64,000 nucleotides of DNA from Leeuwenhoekiella polynyae (GCF_004104075.1 NZ_QOVK01000001.1:124001-188000); one strand, 5' to 3'; positions 17,675 through 28,439 are shown, counted from the first letter of the stretch. The notes: a model not told the origin generated them from the letters alone. Made by a program: numbers and translations.

Positions 17675-19468
17675 ATGGAAATTAAAAACATTGCGATTAT
17701 CGCGCACGTTGACCACGGTAAAACAACCCTAGTTGACAAAATTATGTACCACTGTCAGTTATTTCGTGAAAACGAAAACACCGGCGATCTAATTCTTGAT
17801 AATAACGACTTAGAACGTGAACGTGGTATTACCATTACGTCTAAGAACGTTTCGGTTATGTACAAGGGTACAAAGATCAATATTATAGATACTCCTGGTC
17901 ACGCTGATTTTGGTGGGGAAGTAGAGCGTGTTTTAAACATGGCAGATGGTGTGTTACTTCTGGTAGATGCCTTTGAAGGACCTATGCCACAAACCCGTTT
18001 TGTACTTCAAAAAGCAATTGACCTGGGTCTTAAGCCTTGTGTGGTAATCAATAAAGTAGATAAAGAAAACTGTACTCCTGATGAAGTTCATGAGAAAGTC
18101 TTTGACTTGATGTTTGAATTAGGTGCCGAAGAATGGCAGCTTGATTTTCCAACAGTTTATGGTTCTGCTAAGAACAACTGGATGAGTGATGATTGGAAAA
18201 AAGAAACAGAAAATATAGAGCCTCTTCTTGATATGGTTATGGAGCATATTCCTGCTCCAAAAATTGAAGAAGGTACTGTGCAAATGCTAATTACCTCTTT
18301 AGACTTTTCTTCTTTTACAGGACGTATTGCTATAGGTCGTTTACAAAGAGGGATTTTGAAAGAAGGTATGCAAGTATCTTTAGTAAAGCGTGACGGTGCT
18401 GTTAAAAAAGTTAAAATAAAAGAATTACATACCTTTGAAGGTTTAGGACGTCTTAAGGTTTCAGAAGTTCTTCCTGGCGATATTTGTGCACTTGTAGGTA
18501 TTGAAGGTTTTGAAATAGGTGATACTATTGCAGATTTTGAAAATCCAGAAGCACTAAAAACAATTGCTATTGATGAGCCTACAATGAGTATGCTTTTCAC
18601 CATTAATGATTCGCCTTTCTTTGGTAAAGACGGTAAATTTGTGACTTCTCGTCATATTAAGGATCGTTTATTTAAAGAATTAGAGAAAAACTTGGCACTT
18701 CGTGTAGAAGAAACTGGTAGTGCAGATAAATTTATGGTTTACGGTCGTGGGGTATTGCACCTTTCGGTATTGATTGAAACGATGCGTCGTGAAGGTTATG
18801 AACTACAAATTGGTCAGCCACAGGTAATCATTAAGGAAATAGATGGTGTTAAATGCGAGCCTGTGGAAGAGTTGACTATAGACTTACCAGATACTGTTTC
18901 TGGTAAAGCAGTAGAGATGGTTTCTATGCGTAAAGGAGAGATGTTGAGTATGGAAGCAAAAGGAACTCGGATGGTTTGCCAGTTCTTAATTCCATCACGA
19001 GGTATTATTGGTTTACGTAATCAATTACTAACAGCTACCGCGGGAGAAGCGATTATGGCTCACAGATTTTTAGAGTATCAGCCTTATAAAGGAGAAATTC
19101 CTGGACGTATAAGTGGTTCTCTAGTCTCTATGGAAAATGGATCTGCAATACCGTATTCTATAGATAAATTACAAGATAGAGGTAAGTTTTTTGTTTCTCC
19201 AGGAGAAGATATTTATGAAGGTCAGGTGATTGGTGAAAACTCTCGCCAAGATGATATGAATATCAATATTACTAAGGCTAAAAAGCAATCTAATGTACGC
19301 TCATCTGGTGCAGATGATAAAGCTAAGATTGTTCCTGCTATTAAATTCTCTTTAGAAGAAGCATTAGAATACATTCAAAAAGATGAATATGTTGAGGTAA
19401 CACCAAATCATTTACGTTTACGTAAAGTATATTTAACTGAAAACGAACGTAAGCGTAACAAAATCTAG
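17675..19468 (+). CDS. typA: Ribosome-associated GTPase TypA/BipA
   Basis: 597 residues with EF-G-like layout. G-domain with [10 protein letters not shown] (G1, about 9-18), RERGITI (G2), [10 protein letters not shown] (G3) and NKVD (G4); then domain II, III/V-like domains and the TypA-specific C-terminus ([13 protein letters not shown]). TypA assists 50S assembly and stress or cold adaptation. Codon use is that of a highly expressed gene (frequent CGT arginine codons). Monocistronic, with its own terminator. Confidence 0.97.
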   Translation: MEIKNIAIIAHVDHGKTTLVDKIMYHCQLFRENENTGDLILDNNDLERERGITITSKNVSVMYKGTKINIIDTPGHADFGGEVERVLNMADGVLLLVDAFEGPMPQTRFVLQKAIDLGLKPCVVINKVDKENCTPDEVHEKVFDLMFELGAEEWQLDFPTVYGSAKNNWMSDDWKKETENIEPLLDMVMEHIPAPKIEEGTVQMLITSLDFSSFTGRIAIGRLQRGILKEGMQVSLVKRDGAVKKVKIKELHTFEGLGRLKVSEVLPGDICALVGIEGFEIGDTIADFENPEALKTIAIDEPTMSMLFTINDSPFFGKDGKFVTSRHIKDRLFKELEKNLALRVEETGSADKFMVYGRGVLHLSVLIETMRREGYELQIGQPQVIIKEIDGVKCEPVEELTIDLPDTVSGKAVEMVSMRKGEMLSMEAKGTRMVCQFLIPSRGIIGLRNQLLTATAGEAIMAHRFLEYQPYKGEIPGRISGSLVSMENGSAIPYSIDKLQDRGKFFVSPGEDIYEGQVIGENSRQDDMNINITKAKKQSNVRSSGADDKAKIVPAIKFSLEEALEYIQKDEYVEVTPNHLRLRKVYLTENERKRNKI

Positions 19469-19492
19469 GAGCGTTAAGCGTATAAATAGTTT

Positions 19493-19522
19493 AAAAGCAC
19501 GTCCGCAAGGAGGTGCTTTTTT
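19493..19522 (+). terminator. typA terminator
   Basis: AAAAGCACGTCC-GCAA-GGAGGTGCTTTTTT: 8 outer and 3 inner base pairs around one mismatch, GNRA tetraloop, T-run. It starts 24 bp after the typA stop. Confidence 0.85.
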
Positions 19523-19582
19523 GCTTACTAAAATAACGCAACTATTCTATTAAAAATGCATCTATAAGCTAAACATCCAAAA

Positions 19583-20029
19583 ATGAAAAAAGTCTACCTA
19601 TTCTTAATTTTATTTGCTTCACTTCTTCAATCTTGTGATAACGATGATTGTGGTTCATGTTTTACACCTCCTCAAGGTTTTGTATTTGAACTCGTTGATG
19701 CAGAAACTGGAGGGAATCTTTTTACAAGTGGTATATATAATCCCGAAGATATTTCGGTTGTAAATGCCGTTGATGATACAGAAAGAGCATTTCAATTTAT
19801 TTCTGAAAATCAATTAAACGTAATCCAAATTCAGGAAGTAGGCTGGGAAACCGAAATTGTAAATCTTGAGATCAAAATAGGTGAGGATACAGTATTCAAT
19901 TTATATGTAAATGCAGAAAGAACAACCGATGATTGCTGCTCATTTACAAAATATAATGAGATAGAAATCCGTAATACTGATTTTGAATTAGATAGTCAGA
20001 CCGGGGTTTATAAAATTTTAGTTGAATAG
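19583..20029 (+). CDS. Hypothetical lipoprotein
   Basis: 148 residues with a lipoprotein signal (ILFASLLQSCDNDDCGS). The mature part is acidic and beta-rich, with a Cys-Gly-Ser-Cys near the lipid-modified Cys and a Cys-Cys pair later (TTDDCCSF). No family recognised. It lies downstream of the typA terminator and is probably its own unit. Confidence 0.6.
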   Translation: MKKVYLFLILFASLLQSCDNDDCGSCFTPPQGFVFELVDAETGGNLFTSGIYNPEDISVVNAVDDTERAFQFISENQLNVIQIQEVGWETEIVNLEIKIGEDTVFNLYVNAERTTDDCCSFTKYNEIEIRNTDFELDSQTGVYKILVE

Positions 20030-20136
20030 AATTGAGCGTTCTTGATTTAATTTTTTGGTGATTATTATTTTCTCTTATGAGAATTATACCCCCCACACCT
20101 TACAATTAGTTAGGGGGCATAAAACCTCACAAAGTC

Positions 20137-21984
20137 TTACCAGAACGGATTTTGTACCAAATCTGGATTGATATCTATTTCTGTCTGATGAATAGGAATC
20201 CAATAATTCTTTTTAGAGAATTGACGTTCCTGATAGGATTTTCTTATAAAAAAGCAATCTGGATTGCTTTCATCATCACAATATTGAGAAGCAAAGAAAT
20301 TCATTCCATAAAATTTTCTATCAAGTGTTTCTTCTCCTATTTTCCAACGTCTAATATCGTGGTACCTTAATCCCATTTCACAGTTGAGCTCCACACGTCT
20401 TTCTCTGTGTATGGCTTCGCGCATTTCACTTTGGTTCATACCAGTTGGCAAATCAGGAATACCAGCTCGTTCTCTTATAAGGTTAACGTATTTCAAAATA
20501 TCAGGATTGCCTGGGTCGCTTTCGTTAAGGGCCTCGGCATAATTTAAATAGGCTTCCCCCAATCTGTAAAGAATACCTGGCCTGTATGGATTTGTTCCGT
20601 TTCTTGGATCGTGATCTGGATGTACTTTCTTACGTACAAGATATCCATTTTGTGGTGCATCGTGGGTTGGCCCTCCATCCCATTCATCTTTCATAAAACG
20701 CGTAGTGCGATTCTCTCTTCGGTACCACGCTCTGTTATATAAAACAGAAATATAGAAGCGAGGTTCACGATGGGTATACATATTATAAGTATCTGGCAGC
20801 GTAACCTGTCCCGCTTTTCCATCTTGATTTCCCTGAACTTCAATCCATTTGGTGTTTCTAAATTCTGCTTCTTCAGAAAACCCTTTTTCAACATAGCCTG
20901 AATTAGGATCGTCAATAGGTAATCCGTTCTCCATAAAAAATGCATCTACCAAAGATTGTGTTACTCCTAGACCACCGTTACCAGCAGTACCTCTGGGCTG
21001 TGCATGTTTATCATACTCCCAGTGATTTACATCAGGACGTGCAAAAAGTATTTCCGTATTGCCATCTGTAGTTTTTCTAAACATCATATTTTGATAGGAA
21101 AGAAAAGGATCTATAGAGCCGTCATCATTGTATTCATAATACAGATCGTGACCAGCCTGATGTGCTGCATCAATTAGTTCTTTACACGCATTACTTGCTC
21201 TAACCCATTTTTCTGGACTATAAGTAGTATTAAAAAGCGGTTCTCCCAGGCTGTTTGTAAAACCAGAATATTCAGAGTTGCCATTTACAAGAGGGCTCGC
21301 GGCAAATAAGAGCATACGTGCTCTTACTGCTAAAGCCATGATTGATGTGGCACGACCAAACTTTGACGCATCACTATATGTTGCAGGCAGTTCTTGAGAT
21401 ACTTCTTTTAACTCATTATCAATCCAGGAAACCAATTCATCATACGGTCTTCTTTCATTTAGCAAGTCTTCATCAGCTGTACGTATACCCTCATTAAAAG
21501 GAACAGGTCCATAAGCCTGAATGAGTAGAAAATTATAATAGGCTATAAGAAAGCGTGCTTCATTTTTCATAATCTGCACTTCTTCTTCTGAAACTTTCTG
21601 AGCTGGTAATGCCTTAATATTTTCTATAAATATATAAGCAGATCTGATTCTTTTGGGCAAGACATCCCAATAATCACTATTCCAGTTTGACGTGGGGTTC
21701 CAGTCTCCTCTTTGTTTAGCAATTACATCCCATCCAAATTGCTCCCACCCTGTAGAAGGAGCCATATCGTCTCCAAACGCATCGTAACCAATATTTCTTA
21801 TCATGCCCCAATAGGGGTCTGGGATATTTGAATAAATACCAGCCAACCAATCTTCAGTTCTGGTTTTATCGTTAAAAACTTTCTCGAGCGTAAGTATATC
21901 TTCTGGTTTTTGGTCCAGATAATCAGAACACGACGTAAATGTCATCGTTAACAAAATGACAGTTATGTATTTTAATATTTTCAT
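20137..21984 (-). CDS. SusD/RagB-family nutrient-binding outer-membrane lipoprotein
   Basis: 615 residues; lipoprotein signal with Cys19 (TFTSCSDYLDQKPED). SusD hallmarks: the start SDYLDQKPE, the TPR region with EARFLIAYYNFLLIQAYGPVPF, and the C-terminal RRVELNCEMGLRYHDIRRW followed by IPIHQTEIDINPDLVQNPFW. It caps the SusC channel 18 bp upstream in the same operon and binds the glycan or other ligand. No enzyme genes accompany the pair, so the ligand cannot be named. Confidence 0.93.
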   Translation of the reverse strand: MKILKYITVILLTMTFTSCSDYLDQKPEDILTLEKVFNDKTRTEDWLAGIYSNIPDPYWGMIRNIGYDAFGDDMAPSTGWEQFGWDVIAKQRGDWNPTSNWNSDYWDVLPKRIRSAYIFIENIKALPAQKVSEEEVQIMKNEARFLIAYYNFLLIQAYGPVPFNEGIRTADEDLLNERRPYDELVSWIDNELKEVSQELPATYSDASKFGRATSIMALAVRARMLLFAASPLVNGNSEYSGFTNSLGEPLFNTTYSPEKWVRASNACKELIDAAHQAGHDLYYEYNDDGSIDPFLSYQNMMFRKTTDGNTEILFARPDVNHWEYDKHAQPRGTAGNGGLGVTQSLVDAFFMENGLPIDDPNSGYVEKGFSEEAEFRNTKWIEVQGNQDGKAGQVTLPDTYNMYTHREPRFYISVLYNRAWYRRENRTTRFMKDEWDGGPTHDAPQNGYLVRKKVHPDHDPRNGTNPYRPGILYRLGEAYLNYAEALNESDPGNPDILKYVNLIRERAGIPDLPTGMNQSEMREAIHRERRVELNCEMGLRYHDIRRWKIGEETLDRKFYGMNFFASQYCDDESNPDCFFIRKSYQERQFSKKNYWIPIHQTEIDINPDLVQNPFW

Positions 21985-22001
21985 AATCTATGTTTTTTTT
22001 A

Positions 22002-25000
22002 TTAGAAGATAATATCTAGGCCTAAGGCAATAGACTGCATAGGAGGGTAAGTAAATCCTGTACCTGTATCAATTTCAGGGTCCCAAAGTTTGAAAGAAGA
22101 CAATGTGAGTACATTATTGCCCCTTACATAAAGGCGAGCATTGTTACTGCTTATTTTTTCTGTTAGACTTTTTGGAAATGTATATCCAAATTCTACATTT
22201 TTCATACGCAGCATGCTCATATCTCTAAGCCACCAAGTTGAAGCCTTATCATTATTGGCATTTGGGGCATTGGATAAACGTGGCCAGAAAACATCTTGTC
22301 TGGGGTTTTCTACCGTCCAACGATCTGTATAATTCGTGTAAATGTTACCTAGCCCTCCTTGACCTGAGCCAGGGCTGAAATACGAACCTCCTATAATTCG
22401 ATATGTTTTCGCATTTCCTTGAAAAAACATGCCAAAGTCAAAATTTTTATACTGCATATTAAAACCAAAACCGTAAACAATCTCTGGGTTGTAAGTGCCT
22501 CCTATAGCGGTTCTATCTAATTCTGTAATTCTTCCATCTCCATTAATATCCTTATACTTAATATCACCTGGTCTTACATTCCCAAACGTATGTTCGGGTA
22601 CATCATCATTCAATACCCCATTATCAATATCAGCAAAGTCTTCATTAGTAAATAAACCATTATCTAGGAGTCCAAATATCTGACCAACAGATTGACCTGT
22701 AGAGGACCGGTTGGTACCGATTATAGCTACTGGTTCATCCTGTTCCAGTATTTCGTTATGGGCATAACTGAAATTACCCCAACCTCTTATCGAAAAATCA
22801 TCGTTAAATCTCTTATTTACATCTAAAGAGACTTCAAATCCCTGATTTTTTACTTTACCATAGTTTGACCACGGATTGTTTACAAAACCTGCAGATCCTG
22901 GTACTGTACGCCTTTGCATAAAAATATCGCTGCGCACTTCATTAAACACATCAGCCGTGATATTAATGCTTTCCCACAAACCTAAATTAATACCAAGGTT
23001 TGCCTTGGCTACGGTTTCCCAGGTTAAGTTAGATACCCCATAATCTCCTTCCCAACGACCTGCTCTTTCGTAATCATTATTAACCCCCCATCTATAGCCA
23101 TTTGTATCGCCTATAGTTGTTATATAAGCAAACCTACGGCCATCTATTTGATCATTACCTGCAAGACCATAAGATGCTCTTAGCTTTAGGTTTGATATCG
23201 TTTTTATATCTTTTAAGAAATCTTCTTCAGAAACAATCCAACCCACTGCTGCAGAAGGAAAGAATCCATAACGTTTACCTTTTGCGAAATTTTCTGAACC
23301 GTTATAACCAAAATTAAATTCGGCTATATACTTACGTTTGTAGGAATAGGAAGCACGTCCTGCAAACCCTTGATTTCGGTAAGGGAGTCTGGATCCATCA
23401 TCATAATTACGCTGATTATACAAAAACAAACCATCTACCTGATGATCTCCTTTAAAATTGTTAGAGTACTCAACTCTTCCTTCTAAATAAACCGCTTTGT
23501 TACCCCATTCTGAACCGGTTTCATAGCCTAAGAAATCTTGGCCAAACCTGTAAACAGTCAAATCTAAAGAGCCATCTTCGTTTCTCCCGGTTGCCGGGTT
23601 ATAATATTCAAGGGATTTTGCGCGTCTAACACTATTTGCATTATACCGGTCAAAAGAAAATTTAAATGTTGTAGATAATCCCTGAACTATAAAGTCTAGA
23701 TCTTGCTCTACAGAAAATAACGATTCTAATTTACTGGCACTTTGACGTTCATACCCCGTTTGAGTAGCAAGAGCCCAAGGATTTGCTCTCTCTGGCTGAA
23801 CAGGTATTTCTCCAGAAGAATATTGTGTTGGATGTTGATAAGGCGGAGTTTCAAATGCAAGATTTAATAACTCATTTACGTTTTGAGGAGCTCTTCTCAA
23901 ATCCTGAAGAAAACCTCCTATACTCACTCGAAACAAGGTAGTTGGGGTCATATTCAAATCAAGATTAGATCGCATGTTATACCGATCTAAATGTGGAGAA
24001 GAATCCCATTCTTGTCTTGGATCATTTTCAATAATCCCATTTTCACCATAATAAGAAGCCACAAAAGCATATCTTAAGAGATCTGTACCTCCAGTGACAG
24101 TAAGGTTAAGTCTGTCGCTTAACGCATGATCTTTGGTTATTTCATCAAGCCAGTTAACATCCGGGTATAAATCAGGATCTACTCCAGAGCGTATATTATC
24201 AATTCGTTCTTGTGAAAAGGGCTCTGTGTTGCCTTCTTCTCTTGCGATAGCATTAAACACTTCAAGATACTCTGCAGCACCTATAAACTCTGGTAATTGT
24301 GTAGGCTGTGTAAGACTATGCTCGTAACGCGCATTAAAACTTGGTTTAGCAATCTTTCCTCGTTTTGTGGTTATCAATATCACACCATTTGCACCACGTA
24401 CTCCATAAACTGCGCTAGCTGCTGCATCTTTAAGGATAGAAAATGTTGCTATTTCTGCAGGGTCTATGTTATTGAGCGATCGTTCTATACCATCTACTAA
24501 TACTAGGGGTTGAGAATTTCCTGCAAAAGATGAAATTCCACGAATCCAGAATTGAGAGTTATCGTATCCTGTTTCTCCAGAACGCTGTACTGCGATCACA
24601 CCAGCCAATCTTCCTGCAAGATTATTACTAAGAGAACGTGAAGAACTGGTTTGCAATTCTTCGGGCTCAATAGTTGCAACCGAGCTGATCACTGAATATT
24701 TCTTTTGCTTTCCGTAGCCAACAACAACCAATTCATCAAGACTGGCAGCATTTTCTTCCAATTTTACAGAAATACTTGTTTGGCCTTCAAGTGGAATTTC
24801 TTGAGTTGTAAATCCAATATAAGATACGATCAGAATTGCATTCGGATCACTAACATTAAGTGTAAAACTCCCGTCAAATTCAGAAGTAGCACCGTTTTTG
24901 GTGCCTTTTTCTACTATGTTTGCTCCTGGAAGTGGCTGGCCGGTAGGATCAAGTATTTTTCCTGATATTTTATACTGATTTTGTTTGTCTGATAGCGAAT

Positions 25001-25367
25001 TGTTAGATACAGCTTTTTTAAGTATAATTTGATTATTTAAAACTTCGTAATCAATATCAGAATTCTTAAATACTTTTTTAAGAACCTGATCAATAGATTG
25101 GTCATTTACAAGAACAGTGACTTTTTGCTCAAGGTTTACATCTTTTCTATTGAAGAGAAATTTATAATTAGATTTTGCTTCTATAGCATGAATAATATCA
25201 ATCACAGAGACCTGCTCCAGATCTAATGATATTTTATCTTGAGAATAAGAATTAGCCTGAACCTGAAAAATTGAAATTAAGGTTATAAGTACAGCAGTAA
25301 TGCTCATTTTTAAGTTTAATAGATAAATAGAATGATTCGCACTCCATCTTTGTGAGTGTTTTTTCAT
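22002..25367 (-). CDS. SusC/RagA-family TonB-dependent transporter with N-terminal signalling domain
   Basis: 1121 residues. In order: signal peptide (to about 38), secretin/TonB STN signalling domain (about 45-115, LEQVSVIDIIHAIEAKS), carboxypeptidase-D-like regulatory domain (about 133-205), plug with VVVGYGKQKKYSV and DAAASAVYGVRGANGVILI, then a large barrel. The STN domain implies trans-envelope signalling to the FecR-like anti-sigma factor encoded just upstream. It works with SusD as a lidded importer powered by TonB-ExbBD. Confidence 0.95.
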   Translation of the reverse strand: MKKHSQRWSANHSIYLLNLKMSITAVLITLISIFQVQANSYSQDKISLDLEQVSVIDIIHAIEAKSNYKFLFNRKDVNLEQKVTVLVNDQSIDQVLKKVFKNSDIDYEVLNNQIILKKAVSNNSLSDKQNQYKISGKILDPTGQPLPGANIVEKGTKNGATSEFDGSFTLNVSDPNAILIVSYIGFTTQEIPLEGQTSISVKLEENAASLDELVVVGYGKQKKYSVISSVATIEPEELQTSSSRSLSNNLAGRLAGVIAVQRSGETGYDNSQFWIRGISSFAGNSQPLVLVDGIERSLNNIDPAEIATFSILKDAAASAVYGVRGANGVILITTKRGKIAKPSFNARYEHSLTQPTQLPEFIGAAEYLEVFNAIAREEGNTEPFSQERIDNIRSGVDPDLYPDVNWLDEITKDHALSDRLNLTVTGGTDLLRYAFVASYYGENGIIENDPRQEWDSSPHLDRYNMRSNLDLNMTPTTLFRVSIGGFLQDLRRAPQNVNELLNLAFETPPYQHPTQYSSGEIPVQPERANPWALATQTGYERQSASKLESLFSVEQDLDFIVQGLSTTFKFSFDRYNANSVRRAKSLEYYNPATGRNEDGSLDLTVYRFGQDFLGYETGSEWGNKAVYLEGRVEYSNNFKGDHQVDGLFLYNQRNYDDGSRLPYRNQGFAGRASYSYKRKYIAEFNFGYNGSENFAKGKRYGFFPSAAVGWIVSEEDFLKDIKTISNLKLRASYGLAGNDQIDGRRFAYITTIGDTNGYRWGVNNDYERAGRWEGDYGVSNLTWETVAKANLGINLGLWESINITADVFNEVRSDIFMQRRTVPGSAGFVNNPWSNYGKVKNQGFEVSLDVNKRFNDDFSIRGWGNFSYAHNEILEQDEPVAIIGTNRSSTGQSVGQIFGLLDNGLFTNEDFADIDNGVLNDDVPEHTFGNVRPGDIKYKDINGDGRITELDRTAIGGTYNPEIVYGFGFNMQYKNFDFGMFFQGNAKTYRIIGGSYFSPGSGQGGLGNIYTNYTDRWTVENPRQDVFWPRLSNAPNANNDKASTWWLRDMSMLRMKNVEFGYTFPKSLTEKISSNNARLYVRGNNVLTLSSFKLWDPEIDTGTGFTYPPMQSIALGLDIIF

Positions 25368-25513
25368 AATTTGCGAGTAGTTAATAATGGTTTAAATTTT
25401 GTTTTAAATCAGAGTTTAAAACCGGGAAATGTTAGAGCATTTTCTGGTTTTTTTGATTCAGGTAAGTTGGACCTCGTAGTTGTTGTTTCATTTTTAATTA
25501 GTTTAAAGTTGAT

Positions 25514-26665
25514 TTAATAGATGGTAATGTGATTTTTATCGATTTTATATTCAAACGAATAACTTCTTTTAAAAGATTCTAAAACCTCTCTAATGCTTTC
25601 AATATCAAAGGAGGCATCAAAGATTTCTTTTTCAAGTTCTTTGTTTTCTATTTCTATTTTGACATTATATTTTCTTTCAAGCGCACGGCTTATTTTATGA
25701 AATTTTGCATTTCTAAAGATTAATTTCCCGTCCATCCAGGCGGTGTATCTGTAAGAATCTACGTCTTCAACATGGATTGTATTATCTTTTCTATTCCAAT
25801 CAGCTTTTTGATTGGGTTTTAATAATATTTCATCAGAATTTTTAGGATTGAGAAGACTAACCGAACCTTCCACCAGAACGGTATGTATATTTTGGTTTTC
25901 AGCATAGTTATTGACATTAAATTTGGTCCCTAAAACTTTAATTTTAATAGCATCAGACTCAACTATAAAAGGGTGAGTCTTGTCTTCAGCAACTTCAAAA
26001 AAGGCTTCACCTGTTAGCGTTACAGATCTGGGAATATCCTTTTTAAAAAATGTAGGGTATCTTAATGTACTTCCTGAATTGAGATAAATACTTGTGCCAT
26101 CTGCCAGAACGATATTAAATTTTTTACCATTAGGAATACGTATGGTAACATATGAGGGCTCTTCAACATGAGCGTCGTTGAGATAAATCAGTTTTTCTCC
26201 TTTTTGATTACCTATAGAATTGCCTTGAGCATTAGTAATTACTTTTTGATTTGTGGGTAGTAGTTTTATCATATCACCCTCTTCTGTTTCAAGAATGACA
26301 AATTTTTCTTGAATAGTTTGCCCTGTATTATTTATTAAGGGGAGTAAAAATTGTGTAGCAGAAAAATATCCTCCTGTTATCAGAACAACGACTAAGGCAG
26401 CATAGCTTAGAATACGTTTCGTAGTGATTTTTTTTGAATTCTTTTTCTTGTTTTCAGAAATCTTAGAAAGCAATTTGTCTTTTAAAGGAGCAACTTCTTC
26501 ATTTTGAAGTACTGTTGAAATTTCAAAATGAAGCTTTACATACTCATCAAATGTCTTTTGGTTTTCATCATCTTTTATCCATTCAGATAATAATTCTACA
26601 TCGTTTTCGGAAGCGTGCCCAGTTAAGTATCTGATTAATGAATTTTCAATGCTATTTCTGTTCAT
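25514..26665 (-). CDS. FecR-family anti-sigma factor
   Basis: 383 residues. N-terminal cytosolic sigma-binding part (about 1-85), one membrane helix (ILSYAALVVVLITGGYF), then the periplasmic FecR domain with LADGTSIYLNSGSTLRYP and GEAFFEVAEDKTHPFIV, and the C-terminal DUF4974-type domain that contacts the STN domain. It lies between the SusC gene and a divergent ECF sigma gene, so the three make a standard ligand-induced switch. Confidence 0.93.
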   Translation of the reverse strand: MNRNSIENSLIRYLTGHASENDVELLSEWIKDDENQKTFDEYVKLHFEISTVLQNEEVAPLKDKLLSKISENKKKNSKKITTKRILSYAALVVVLITGGYFSATQFLLPLINNTGQTIQEKFVILETEEGDMIKLLPTNQKVITNAQGNSIGNQKGEKLIYLNDAHVEEPSYVTIRIPNGKKFNIVLADGTSIYLNSGSTLRYPTFFKKDIPRSVTLTGEAFFEVAEDKTHPFIVESDAIKIKVLGTKFNVNNYAENQNIHTVLVEGSVSLLNPKNSDEILLKPNQKADWNRKDNTIHVEDVDSYRYTAWMDGKLIFRNAKFHKISRALERKYNVKIEIENKELEKEIFDASFDIESIREVLESFKRSYSFEYKIDKNHITIY

Positions 26666-26799
26666 TTCTTATTGAGTTATATAGCTAAGACAATCCTCAT
26701 TTAGAAAACCCTAATATTTTCATAATATTTTTTTCATATATTTATTTTTTATCAAAATAGATAAGATTAATTCCAACTTGATAAAACGTTTTATTAATA

Positions 26800-27378
26800 A
26801 TGTCTGAACAAATAAACAATACTTGGGTGATTGCCTTAAAAAAAGGTGATAAAAATGCACACGCATTTTTAATTGAAAAATACAGTCCTTCACTTATGGG
26901 CTATGTTTTTTCCTTGACCAATGACAAAGCTTCAGCAAAAGACATTTTGCAAAATGTATTTATGAAAATCTGGGAAAAACGAGAGCGTTTAGCTATAAAC
27001 ACCTCATTAAAGAGTTATTTATTTAAAAGTGCTTATAACGAATTTATAAACCACTATAAGAAAGAGAGTGCTATTATAAAGCTTGAAAAAAAGTATCACG
27101 AAAGCTTAGAGAGAGTTGCAAAAGAAAGCGATGATGAAAGTTTAGAAAAAATCATGTCAGAAATATTTAATGAGATAGAAAGGCTTTCACCCAAATGCAA
27201 GGAGGTATTTTTATTGAGCAGAAAAGACGGTCTTACCAATAAAGAAATAGCGCAATATCTTAATATATCTGTAAAAACAGTAGAAGCTCAAATAAGTAAA
27301 GCATTTAAGACTTTACGTAAAAAATTAGAGGTTAAACTTTATATGATGCTTTTCCTTTTAAGGGATTGCAAAATGTGA
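26800..27378 (+). CDS. ECF RNA polymerase sigma-70 factor (FecI-like, Bacteroidota type)
   Basis: 192 residues with sigma region 2 (AFLIEKYSPSLMGYVFSLTNDKASAKDILQNVFMKIWE) and region 4 (LSPKCKEVFLLSRKDGLTNKEIAQYLNISVKTVEAQISKAF). Divergent from fecR with a 134-bp shared promoter region. Expected to be held by the FecR protein and to switch on the susCD operon when the SusC STN domain is engaged. Confidence 0.93.
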   Translation: MSEQINNTWVIALKKGDKNAHAFLIEKYSPSLMGYVFSLTNDKASAKDILQNVFMKIWEKRERLAINTSLKSYLFKSAYNEFINHYKKESAIIKLEKKYHESLERVAKESDDESLEKIMSEIFNEIERLSPKCKEVFLLSRKDGLTNKEIAQYLNISVKTVEAQISKAFKTLRKKLEVKLYMMLFLLRDCKM

Positions 27379-27387
27379 TTTCACAAT

Positions 27388-27413
27388 AGGCATTTTTTAA
27401 ATGCTTATTTTAT
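27388..27413 (+). terminator. Probable terminator of the ECF sigma gene
   Basis: 8-bp stem AGGCATTT / AAATGCTT around TTT, followed by TTATTTTATT, 10 bp after the sigma stop. Confidence 0.5.
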
Positions 27414-27437
27414 TACTTTCACATTAAAATATATTCT

Positions 27438-28439
27438 TTGCCTAAATTAACAGTAAAAACCTACACACCTAACTATAAATCCAGATGGGATCGTTTTGTA
27501 GCTTCACTTAATGGAACCTATAAAGGTTCTAAGAATACATCTTTTCTCTTTCAAAGGGATTTTATGGAGTACCATAAAGACCGTTTTAAAGATTACAGCC
27601 TACTTGTTTTTAAAGGTGAAAGAGTAGTTGCTGTTTTACCTGCAAATAAAGTAGAAGACACGATATATTCACATCAGGGATTAACCTATGGAGGCTTGAT
27701 TTTAGAAGCTGAAATACGGTTAAAAGAAGCTCTGGAAATTTTTGAAGCCGTTTTGAGTTTTCTTTCGCAAAGCGAAATAAAAAACCTGGAAATTAAAGTC
27801 TTACCTCAATTTTATCAGGAGTTACCTGGAGACGAACTCGATTATCTCTTGTTTTTAATTAAAGCTAAACTTGTTAAAGTGGAAACCGCTGCGGTAATTG
27901 AGTATCGCAATAGAATTCCATTGAATTCATCCAGAAAAAGCGCAGCCAATCAAGCTCAAAAAGCAGGGTTGCAAATAGTACAGACGATAGATTTTGAACC
28001 ATTCTGGAAACAGGTTTTAGAACCAAATCTGCACGCAAGACATAGTGCAAAACCTACCCATTCTTTAGAAGAGATTACACTTTTAGCAAAGCGGTTTAAA
28101 TATAACATTAAACAGTTTAATGTGGTTGACGATTTAGGGAGTTTATTAGCGGGAGCGACTATTTTTGAAACCCAAACAGTTGCACATGTACAGTATATTT
28201 CTGCCAACCCCCAAGGACGCAAACAAGGTGCTTTAGATCTACTATTTCAATATTTGATTGAAAAAAAATATACAGACAAGTGGTATTTTGATTTCGGAAC
28301 TTCTAATGAGCAAGCCGGCTTAAAACTCAATAACGGACTCCAATTCTGGAAAGAGACCTTTGGAGCACGTACACGGGTTCAGCGAACTTTTAGTGTAAAA
28401 ACGGGCAATGCACATTATCTAAAAGATATTGTTTTATGA
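27438..28439 (+). CDS. FemAB/GNAT-like N-acyltransferase of the surface-glycan locus
   Basis: 333 residues from a TTG start; no in-frame ATG lies upstream, and the next Met (residue 43) would cut the conserved N-terminus. Tandem-GNAT FemAB-like layout: GSKNTSFLFQRDFMEYHKDRF and LLVFKGERVVAVLPAN in the first lobe, GATIFETQTVAHVQYISANPQG with YFDFGTSNEQAGLKLN in the second. Its stop overlaps the ATG of the FdtB-like aminotransferase (ATGA). It therefore probably acylates the amino sugar that enzyme makes; the acyl donor is unknown. Confidence 0.7.
   Translation: MPKLTVKTYTPNYKSRWDRFVASLNGTYKGSKNTSFLFQRDFMEYHKDRFKDYSLLVFKGERVVAVLPANKVEDTIYSHQGLTYGGLILEAEIRLKEALEIFEAVLSFLSQSEIKNLEIKVLPQFYQELPGDELDYLLFLIKAKLVKVETAAVIEYRNRIPLNSSRKSAANQAQKAGLQIVQTIDFEPFWKQVLEPNLHARHSAKPTHSLEEITLLAKRFKYNIKQFNVVDDLGSLLAGATIFETQTVAHVQYISANPQGRKQGALDLLFQYLIEKKYTDKWYFDFGTSNEQAGLKLNNGLQFWKETFGARTRVQRTFSVKTGNAHYLKDIVL

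Noticed and set aside
20090-20117. C-run and G-run near the susD end as a terminator
   Set aside because: Only five or six pairs with a long loop and no convincing U-tract.
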